Source: Gnetum montanum
Lineage: Eukaryota; Streptophyta; Gnetopsida; Gnetales; Gnetaceae
Length of the DNA: 64,000 nt
Assembly: GCA_015680685.1 (NCBI GenBank)
Contig: MNCI01000967.1
Coordinates: 418,458 to 482,457 of the forward strand
Direction of reading: 5' to 3'
Part shown: positions 53,516-61,506 of the stretch, in pieces
Numbering within the stretch: the first letter of the stretch is position 1
Layout of the letters: every line of letters begins with the position of its first letter
The notes under the pieces: generated by a model
What the model saw: only the letters and a program-made list of their open reading frames with translations
What the model was told of the DNA's origin: nothing
Databases searched by the model: none
Position numbers and translations under genes: made by a program

Positions 53516-54406
53516 CTTTTTTAGCATCCATAATCTTACTCCTTATAACCCTCTCATCTTCAATAAATTCAGAGCACAATCGAGGATCATAATGAGTAAA
53601 ACATTTTTTGGGATGATCATAACTTAAGATCATACACATGATCAAAGGTATACAACATAGAGTATAGGATTTTAAAGGATGTTGGTGGGCAACAGAAATT
53701 TCAGTCATAGCAGTATAAAAAGTAGAGAAACATGATATCGACCAATCATAAACCCTATCAGTTATGGCACCATGAAGTATGAAAATATAATAAGAACTAA
53801 CATTAGATTGTTTTCTATACCATAAAACCTTGCTACTGATGAATAAACATAAGTCAAAATAAGCATCATTAATGAAATCTTTACGAATGAATTGGTTTTT
53901 GCGAATGACAAAATCAGCAACATAATTGGATAATTCCTTCATACACAAAGATTTAAATTATAAAGAATGAGTTGTAGGAATCAACGAATCCTCTCCTGGC
54001 TGAAAACCTAAGATTACTTTGATATTAAGAGGAAGGATTGTTATTGCTCCAAAAACTAATTGAAAAATAGTGCTTTTCTTATTATCATATTGCTCAAACC
54101 ACTCTACAAGAACACCTTTGCAAAAGAAAAGTTTAAAAATTAGGAAAATCAGTAAATCAACCAATCTAGAAGTAGAGAAAAATTGAAAACCATCCTTCCC
54201 AAGCAAGCTACAAACCTAATCAGAAGTAATAAGAACATTATTTTGGTGTAGAAAAATATTAGTAGGTAATAAAGAGTAGCTACTTGAAGGGGCCCGAGGT
54301 GAAGTCTGACATTTGGAAGCCATAAATTCTTTATAATAATAAGTTTTCAAACTTCTTTGTAGACAATCTTTTCCTCATTGTGATGAGTAAATCAACTTAC
54401 CTCTTA

Positions 54407-54414
54407 TATTTATA
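54407..54414 (-). promoter_or_regulatory. TATA box of the antisense gene
   Basis: Minus-strand TTATAAATATAAGAGG, 84 bases upstream of the ATG at 54,323. It gives the antisense gene a promoter separate from the LTRs. Confidence 0.5.
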
Positions 54415-55757
54415 ACATAATTATAAAAATGTTAGTAAAATAAAAAAGAAAGTATAACTTAAGATAACAAAAGATTTAATAAAAGTTAACATATACTCTT
54501 TTTTGAGAAAAAAGCTAACATTTACTTTTTGTTTAAGAAGCTAACATTCACTTTTTTTATTTTATGATTTTTAGGTTTACTAAAATGAAGTTATCTATAG
54601 TTTAAGTAAAGAACTCTTTGAGACTATTCCAACGATACCAATTTCATCAAAATATGACTTATGGTTTGAAAGATATGACCACTCTTGTCTTATGTGCAAT
54701 TAAAAATATATATATAATCAGCTTAGAGGTCTCGGGTTTGAACCTGAGCCCCAATATTAAGTTTTAATTATATATATATATATATATATTTAAAAAATTA
54801 ATAATAATTTTAAAAAAACTTTACCCCATGGCTAGGCCTACAGCTAGTTGTGGCCAACCATGGCTAGCCACAACCAGTTGCAGTAGGTTGCAGCAAGGCC
54901 ATGGCCAGCTGTGACCAACCACAGTTAGCCATGAGAGAGGGAGGGTCGCAGCCTCAAAAATCTGGCCCTAACAACCAAAGCAACAAAAATCATGTTTTTG
55001 CTATTTTTTTTTATTTTTTTTCTCTCTTTTTTATTTTTTATCACTATTTTTTTCTGCTAGTACCTTTGCCTACCTGCACTGCCCATCACCGCCTCCCCTA
55101 CTGCCCATCATCGCCTCTCACTGCCTATCATTGTCTCTTTTTTTCTACCCATCATCGCCTTCTAGCCATCGAACGGAGCCTAAATTGATCGTCTGTCAAT
55201 TCATGGAAAAATTAATTTTTTCTAACAATTGACAAAAATTTTGAAATTCCCATCAACTTATGGAAATTTTCAAAAAAAAAATTGGGCCGTTAATATTAGT
55301 TTAAGAATAAATATGTGCTTAATTATTTACAAAAATATAAATTGATGCTACAGTAGTAACTTAAGCATGCACGTCCTAGAGTAGAACTGGGATGGGTGAC
55401 CTCTTGGGAAGTCTCGAAAAACATGAAAATTAGAAAAACTTAAAATGGCTATAACTTTTGAATCTGGAGTCCATTTTCAACTAAACAAAAATCAATTCCA
55501 ACATATTTGAACCTTTCAAAATCAATGGAATGGTCAAATTTAGCTTTTAGATTATAGAAAATTAACTTTTAATTTCTTAATTTAGGTCCCAAAATAATTA
55601 GGATTTGGTGAGAAATCCATAACAATTTCAACTTCTTCCACAACTAACTAAACGATTTAAAATTCCATAAAAGGGCTATAAAGGCTAAGCATTCTCAAAC
55701 ATACCTAATTTCTTCAACTTACCGATGTCCAGAACCTAAAGAATAAACTAGAAAGAA
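54415..55757 (+). other. Chromovirus leader with low-complexity repeats
   Basis: This non-coding region before gag holds a GC-rich box with TCGGGTTTGAACCTGAGCCC (54,736-54,756), a TA microsatellite (54,766-54,790), GGCCA/GGCTAG-type repeats (54,830-54,935), repeats of the CTGCCCATCATCGCCT type (55,075-55,165) and a 5S-like piece. It is homologous in patches to 45,370-47,250. Confidence 0.7.
55360..55415 (+). other. 5S rRNA-like fragment, copy 2
   Basis: CTTAAGCATGC, GAGTAGAACTGGGATGGGTG, ACCTCTTGGGAAGTC. It keeps the same part of 5S rRNA as copy 1 at 46,914-46,968 and is slightly closer to 5S at GGGAAGTC. It lies about 340 bp before gag in the sense direction. Confidence 0.75.
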
Positions 55758-56850
55758 ATGGAAGCCCAAGTCAAAGATCGAATGAATTCCCTTAAAGAAC
55801 AAATTAATGAGATTAGGGATGTTCAAGAAGAACTTCGACACTCAAACCAAGGGTTCAAGGCAGAGATGCAAAATATGTCTCAAGAAATTAAGAAATTGTC
55901 CCAAAATTTAGAGGATAAATGGTTCGAAGTATAAGGAAAGATGGATTCCTTTGCTAACTCCATCAAGTAATTAACAAACCACCTTATTCAACCTTCCAAT
56001 CCTACCCATGGTCTACCTAGAGCACAACATCAAGATCACCCTTCCATTAGGAATCCACAACAAACACAACCTCCACCTAATGGACAAGATACTAAAATCC
56101 ACCTTGTAGACTATAGAACTAAAATTGAGAGTGAAGGATATGGAACTAGCTTAATCCATTGAGAAAATCATTAACACAAGTGCATGCTAAGAAAGTAAAA
56201 TTATATCATTATGATGGAGCCCCTAGATCTAGTGCTAAGTCAAAGGATTGGCTTGATACAATGAAAAATTACTCTGATATGTTGAATTTGTCAAGCCATG
56301 AACATCTAGAAGTTATCTCCTTGTATTTAAGAGGACTTGTAGCAACATGGTGGAATGGGTTGATATTTTAAGGTTTGATTACAAGTTGGCTTAATTTTTG
56401 TCAAGATTTTGAACAAAAATTTGTTCCTAATTCTTTTCTCAAAGAGCATAGAATGAGATTTGATTCCTTAAGGTTGGGAAAATGATCTGTAGATGATTAC
56501 TACAAATAATTTTGTGATCTTTCTCGATATATAAGTCATCAGATAAGGGAGAATCAACTTCAAAATTCATTGGAGGATTACATGCTTAATTACATCCACA
56601 AACACAAGCCCATAATCCCCAAACTATTAATAAAGCATATAAAATTGCTAAGGATTACGAGGAATCGAATCAGATAAAAGTGACCCTTCGACAAGCAACT
56701 TTTTGACCAAGCCCTTTTCCACAAGAAATGGTAGAAGAGACACCAACAAAAAAATCTCAACTAGGATTTGGATGTTTCTTTTGTGGTGAGAACCATCTTA
56801 AATGAGATTGCCCAAAATTTCAAGCAAAAATACAAAGGACACACCAAATA
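55758..56850 (+). pseudogene. Chromovirus gag remnant with CCHC knuckle
   Basis: An ATG at 55,758 starts MEAQVKDRMNSLKEQINEIR, a helical, charged N-terminus. The core lies in another frame at 56,159-56,371: KLYHYDGAPRSSAKSKDWLD, then LEVISLYLRGLVATWWNGLI (family: A-x-x-x-L-x-G-x-A-x-x-W-W). It continues with FVPNSFLKEHRMRFDSLRLG (F-x-x-x-F-x-P-x-x-x-x-x-x-x-x-x-x-F-x-x-L-x-Q) and VDDYYK. The knuckle is at about 56,765-56,810, CFFCGENHLK, stop, DC, a C-x2-C-x4-H-x4-C with the stop where one residue would be. At least one frameshift near 56,150 and several stops. Confidence 0.85.
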
Positions 56851-56929
56851 AGAAATCAAAAACCAAACCTAAAAATAAACAAAGAAAAAATTCCAACCAC
56901 TACAGCAGCCATCAAGAAGATATCTAGAT

Positions 56930-57307
56930 CGACTAAATTAGGTTTGCAAAAATTTCAATTTGCCTTACTGAACTTTGAAGGTTTAATTAAAGGTAAACAA
57001 ATTAAATTTTTTATTGATAGTGGCGCTAGTGATAACTTTATTTCTCCAAAGTTAATTAATTTATTGAAATTAAGTCTCCCTTCCAAAAAATATTAAGATA
57101 GAATTGGTAGATGGAACAACTGTGAGCAAATATACCAAGTATGGAAAAATAAATTTTACTTTGCAAAATATGCTCTTCATTGATGAATTTTTTGAATTTG
57201 AACTAGGTGAGGTTGATGGCATTTTAGAAATGTCTTTCCTACAAAAATTTTATGTTACTGCCCACTTTGGAACTCATATTTTAAAAGTTTCAACCACACG
57301 AAGTTAG
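56930..57307 (+). pseudogene. Chromovirus aspartic protease remnant
   Basis: FIDSGASDNFISPKLINLL at about 57,005-57,062 carries the complete active-site triad D-S-G. A frameshift follows, and a second frame at 57,104-57,307 has MVDGTTVSKYTKYG and FELGEVDGILEMSFLQKF, the family's L-x-x-x-D-x-I-L-G-M-x-W-L flap-to-end block. The enzyme would release gag and pol products. Its catalytic motif is intact, but the gene is broken in the middle. Confidence 0.9.
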
Positions 57308-57419
57308 GGTTCTAAGGGTGGTAGGAATAGCAAAGAAAATTCATACAATAACTATTAAGCAAGCTAAAAGATTAGTCAAAAAAAGGTGCTACAATGTTGG
57401 TGGTTAAAGCTATCCAACC

Positions 57420-58318
57420 TCAAAAACTTTTGAGTGTTGAGATTCCAAATGAACTTAAAGAATATAAAGATTCAGTATTTGGTGAAATTAGAAAATTACC
57501 TCCAAAAAGAATTCTTGAACATGCCATTGATATTTTTCCTGGTACACAACCTGTCTAAAAAGCTCCTTATAGATTTTCTACGTTAGAATTAAGAGAATTA
57601 AAAGTACAATTAGAACAATTATTGGAAGAAGGGAAAATTAGACCCAACGTATCTCCTTGGGGTGCATCAGTTCTATTCGTCAAAAAGAAAGATGGTACTC
57701 TAAGATTATGCATTGATTATAGAGCATTGAATAAAGTGATAATTAAAAATACTTATCTTTTACCTAGAATTGATGATTTATTTGATCAACTTAAGATTGC
57801 ATGTTATTTCTCAAAGATTGATTTAAAATCAAGATATCACCAAATAAGGATTAAGGAGAAAGATATTGGGAAAACTGCTTTTAGAACCATATATGGATTA
57901 TACCAATTTGTTTAGATGTCATTTGGATTAACTAGTGCACTTGCAACATTTATGACACGAGTTGGCCTCTCGGCCAAAATTAATGAATAATATTTTTCAT
58001 GAATATCTTAATCAATTTGTCATAGTATTTATGGATGATATACTCATTTATTCTAAATCAAGAGAAGCACATATCGAACATTTGAAAACTACAATGGAAA
58101 TTCTTAAAGAAAATTAATTAAAAGCTAAATTGAGTAAATGTGAACTCTTTAAGGAAGAAGTCTCATACTTAGGACATATATTTTTCAAGAAAGGATTGCA
58201 AGTGGATCCAACAAAAATTAGTGCGATCCGGGATTGGCTTGAATTAAAAGATGTTACAGTAGTTTGAAGCTTCTTCGGGTTAGCTAATTTTTATCGATGT
58301 TTCATTAAAGATTATTCT
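57420..58318 (+). pseudogene. Chromovirus reverse transcriptase remnant
   Basis: IDIFPGTQPV, a stop and [15 protein letters not shown] (family P-G-x-x-P-x-x-x-x-P-Y-R-x-x-x-x-E), then the 97-residue frame 57,622-57,915 with [20 protein letters not shown] and [13 protein letters not shown]. After it come [25 protein letters not shown] and [14 protein letters not shown] deletion/frameshift near 57,960 is followed by FVIVFMDDILIYSKSREAHI at about 58,013-58,072, with the catalytic FMDD intact. Then LSKCELFKEEVSYLGHIFF and FFGLANFYRCFIKDYS. Stops replace expected Gln and Trp. It is the best conserved RT in the window. Confidence 0.95.
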
Positions 58319-58800
58319 ATGTTGGTAGCCCAATTAACTAACCTTTTACAAGAGAAACATGAGTTCAAAATTAATGAAAAATGCAGGGAATATTTTCTCC
58401 AATTAAAGATGCTACTTACAACAACACCTATTTTGAGAATTCCAGATGAGGATCTACCATTTGAAGTATCCACAGATGCCTGTGGAATAGGTATTAGTGT
58501 AGTTCTTTCCCAGGAAGATAAAGGGGTATGTTATGAATCTCGTAAATTACGAGGAGCCAAGGTAAATTACTCAACTCATGATTTAGAATTACTAGCAATT
58601 GTTCATGCTCTAAAAGTTTGGAGACATTATCTTTTTGAAAAGAAGTTTGTACTAAAAACATATTATAAAAGTTTAGAATATTTGCAAAGACAACCTATTT
58701 TCAATCCTCATCAAAGGTGATGGATAGTATTATTAGTAGAATATGATTTTGAAATCAAATATGTTCCTAGCAAAAAAAATGTAGTAGCTGATGCCCTTAG
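58319..58800 (+). pseudogene. Chromovirus RNase H remnant
   Basis: The 133-residue frame 58,319-58,720 reads PILRIPDEDLPFEVSTDACG, then GIGISVVLSQ and VNYSTHDLELLAIVHALKVW with RHYLFEKKFVLKTYYKSLEY. These match the Ty3 RNase H blocks F-x-x-x-T-D-A-S, G-A-V-L-x-Q, Y-x-x-x-E-x-E-x-L-A-I-V-x-A-L-x-x-W-R-H-Y-L. The catalytic Asp is present; E of E-K-E is D-L-E here. The reading continues in the next frame with LVEYDFEIKYVPSKKNVVAD, the usual end. It is still largely open. Confidence 0.9.
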
Positions 58801-60004
58801 TTGAATGTGAAATTTAATGATAGGTGTAGTAATAACCCCTATGGAAGAAGAAATTAAGAAACAAATGAAAGAAGACCCTTACTTTAAAAATATTTTAACC
58901 AACATTCCCAATGAGCCTTAATACCAACTCACTTCTAATGGTTTATTGATGAAAGGACAAAGATTATGCATACTAGAAGGAAATTGGAGATTAAAATTAT
59001 TGTGTGAAGCACATAAAGTACCATATGTAGGATCCCCAGGTTATATTAAGACATATATGATAATTCAAAAATCTTATTTTTGGCCTGGAATGAAGAATGA
59101 TGTCTCTACATACCTTAAAAATTTCCCAACATGTTAAAGAATAAAAGCTAAACAAAGAAAACCTAGTGGATTATTACAACCCTTGGAAGTTCCAACCTAG
59201 AAATGGGAAGATATCACTATGGATTTCATTGTGGGAATGCCAGTAACCAAAAAAGAAAATGACTCAATTTTCATAGTAGTTGATTGTCTATCAAAGATGG
59301 CACATTTTATAGCTTCGAAATCTACAAACACAACAAAAGAAATAGCCAAAAAATTCATATGAGAAGTATTTAGATTACATGATTATCCAAAATCTATCAC
59401 TTCAAATACAGATCCTAAATTCATATTCGAATTCTGGAAAAATTTCTTTAGAGAGCTTGGAACTCAATTGAAATTTAGCACAACTTATCATCCTAAAACT
59501 AATGGACAAACTGAATGAGTGAATATAATATTAGAAGATATCCTACAAAGTTATGTTGGGACTAAACCACAAACAAGGGAGAATTATTTGCATCTAGTAT
59601 AATTTTCCTACAATAACAATTATCAATGTTCTATACATCGAACACCATTCAAAGTAGTATATGGACGTAATTATTGTACACCATTAACCTGGGTAGAGCC
59701 AACATTAAGAGCAAAATGGAAGGAAGAACAAATGAAAATAATGAAAAACATTGTCATAAGGGTTAAACAAAATTTGCAAGCTACCCAAGATAAATATAAA
59801 GGATATGTAGATCAACATCGACTTAAAAAAGAATTCCAAGTAGGGGATCAAGTATTGTTGAGAGTAAAACCTACCAAAAGTTCTCTTAAATTAGAAAAAT
59901 ATACTAAATTAGCACCTAGATTTTGTGGACCTTTTGAAATATCTAAAAGAATTGGTGAAGTAGCATATCAACTGAATCTTCTTGAAATCCTAAAATTCAT
60001 CTAG
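58801..60004 (+). pseudogene. Chromovirus integrase remnant
   Basis: N-terminal zinc-binding domain: LLCEAHKVPYVGSPGYIKTY, then FPTC, stop, RIKAKQRKP (58,946-59,150; H-H-C-C-type with the second Cys near the stop). Core: WEDITMDFIVGMP, IFIVVDCLSKMAHF, SNTDPKFIFEFW, TTYHPKTNGQTE. All three acidic residues D, D and E are visible, although S-D-R-D has become S-N-T-D. C-terminal domain at 59,732-60,004: EFQVGDQVLLRVKPTKSSLK and APRFCGPFEISKRIGEVAYQ (family G-D-x-V-L-L, P-x-F-x-G-P-F-x-I-x-x-x-I-G-x-V-A-Y-x-L-x-L). Stops break it in at least four places. Confidence 0.95.
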
Positions 60005-60300
60005 TTTTTCATGTGAGCTTGTTAAAGAAATTTCATGAAAATGATGTACCATATGTATTGGATTGGAATACTTTCCCATTACAATCCAACACTAGCTTTT
60101 AAGTAAAACCCATTACTATTAAATACCAACGAACCAAGAAATTATGAAATAAAACTATAGCGAAGTACTTGTTCAATGGTCAAATTGTGATCAACAAACC
60201 TAGGAAAATAGGGAGTTTATTTTAAATACTTACCCTCAACTTTTTAATCATCCAGATATTGAATGATAGGTTGAATTTCTTATGGATGTAATAAATTATG
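60005..60300 (+). pseudogene. Chromodomain remnant
   Basis: After integrase, one frame reads KPITIKYQRTKKL, and the next frame reads EVLVQWSNCDQQT, a stop, ENREFILNTYPQLFNHPDIE at about 60,165-60,268. This is the chromodomain block E-V-L-V-K-W-x-x-x-x-x-x-x-A-T-W-E, with the stop where Trp stands, then L-x-x-x-F-P-x-F. In chromoviruses the domain directs insertion into heterochromatin. It identifies the lineage. Confidence 0.8.
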
Positions 60301-60434
60301 CTTATAAATTTTGATCTTTTATTTATATAGATGATAATGAGGAAAATAAGGGAACTAAAGCTAAGGAGCATAACTATGAAGCAGCCATTAAGTAGCTGAA
60401 TATCGAGGAAGCGCTCGAGGACGAGCTAGATGCT

Positions 60435-60448
60435 TAAGGGGGGTAGAT
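60435..60448 (+). other. Polypurine tract of the chromovirus
   Basis: TAAGGGGGGTAGAT directly before the 3' LTR start TGTAATGTCC. Confidence 0.85.
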
Positions 60449-60960
60449 TGTAATGTCCCATCCCTTGTTAAGGGTGGAAACAATTGTAAACAATGTAATT
60501 AACCTTCTAATGAAGGGATACCTCGTTATGAGGAGTTATGACTATTCATGTATCCCTTGGGAAAGGGTTTGACCTATGCTATTTAAGGTTGGGGTTAGAG
60601 GTCGTGCTGGCATGGAGTTGCAGAGCCTGAAGAGGTGAGTAACAGGAGCTGAATGAAGTGGGATAGGAAGGGGACTAGCCCACCCTTTTAGCTGGGTTAT
60701 AGGCCTAACCGTGTGGCAATGTTGGATTGCCTCTAAGGCTTAAGTGGCATAAGAAGACAACCAAAAGGGTGTTACAATACTCTCTTCCATTAATACAATT
60801 CTTCCATTTTTCTTTCCTTGTTTAATTCTTTAGTAACAATTATTTATTTGCTAATTTATTCATTAATTAAGTATTTATAATCTTTCCAATATGTTATCCA
60901 TAATGAATATAATATATTAGGCATTCGTATTTTTATGACATCTGAGAATGGGATGTGACA
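60449..60960 (+). repeat. 3' LTR of the chromovirus (512 bp)
   Basis: TGTAATGTCCCATCCC to GGGATGTGACA. Compared with the 5' LTR it has an extra CATGGAGTTG-like stretch near 60,608-60,622 and scattered substitutions, mainly transitions. Confidence 0.95.
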
Positions 60961-60965
60961 ACATG
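60961..60965. repeat. Target site duplication ACATG, right copy
   Basis: ACATG directly after the LTR end GTGACA. It matches 51,633-51,637. Confidence 0.95.
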
Positions 60966-61506
60966 CAATAAGATAGAAAAAATCAAAAGAGGACTTGAGC
61001 ATCACTTGGAAAGAGAAAGAAATAGAAGAATCAATCTTTTTTCTTATTTTTTTGAATTGATAGACGGATGTACTATTTTTTATCCCAATTCATTAATCTT
61101 TTAATTCATTTTCTGGTTGTCTTCAGTGAGAAGCATCTCTTTAATGAATCCTAGCATGACCCCATTATATTTGTATAAATTTAAAGGCAATATGATGATC
61201 TAACACTTTGGTATTCAAGGTAATAAAGTAGTTTTATACATTTTTTTATTCCAATCTCTAGTATTTCACCATTCCTTCCATAAATTTTTACATTCCATTA
61301 ATCTCTATCAAATTTACATTATTTTCTCTCTTACATATAGCAATTCATTCAAATATTTGCAACTTTCTCATCTTCATATTAACTTTACTTTACATTGCAA
61401 CTACTATAACTTTGCATTCCATTTCTATTTATGATAGAAGATCATCAATTAATAAGTTTTTCATCACCAAAATAGAAGTTGAGAAGTTATCATCATGTTT
61501 GTAACA
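60966..61506 (+). repeat. Copia 3' LTR, right part
   Basis: It continues the copia LTR interrupted at 51,637. A likely end is GTTTGTAACA at 61,506, since TAACA mirrors the start TGTTA. This gives a 561-bp LTR. No copia 5' LTR was found to confirm it. Confidence 0.5.

Larger units (their letters stand above)
52341..54323 (-). pseudogene. Antisense multi-exon gene relic inside the chromovirus
   Basis: A four-exon model on the strand opposite to the retrotransposon: exon 1 at 54,323-53,516, exon 2 at 53,440-53,316, exon 3 at 53,212-52,675, exon 4 at 52,592-52,341. The three introns (75, 103 and 82 bp) are AT-rich with GT..AG ends, and the frame carries across introns 1 and 2. Exon 1 starts MASKCQTSPRAPSSSYS and includes VEWFEQYDNKKSTIFQLVFG, then NDAYFDLCLFISSKVLWYRK and VYDWSISCFSTFYTAM. 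Exon 3 has PIPPPPRSLL and LLWHINQQILDNKPYY; exon 4 ends ETESQLKIVIDLLESFGHNK, a likely coiled coil. Stops (at least seven) sit mostly where Gln or Trp fits. The ITILPLNIKVILGFQPGE part loosely recalls plant-mobile-domain proteins. Family otherwise unknown. Confidence 0.6.
51638..60960 (+). mobile_element. Chromovirus (Ty3, Tekay/Del-like), nearly complete
   Basis: The 9,323-bp element has two LTRs (51,638-52,134 and 60,449-60,960), a tRNA-Met type PBS, gag, protease, RT, RNase H, integrase, a chromodomain remnant, a PPT and perfect ACATG target duplications. The order gag-PR-RT-RH-IN-CHD and the PBS define a chromovirus. An extra 3.6 kb lies between PBS and gag: an antisense, spliced gene relic (52,341-54,323) and a leader with a 5S-like piece (54,600-55,757). 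All frames contain stops, so the copy is dead. It inserted into the 3' LTR of the copia element. Confidence 0.95.

Noticed and set aside
52341-54323. Active host gene in the antisense region
   Set aside because: At least seven in-frame stops and one likely frameshift remain after splicing, so it is a relic.
54736-54756. tRNA gene suggested by a B-box-like motif
   Set aside because: No A box, cloverleaf or acceptor pairing can be drawn around it.
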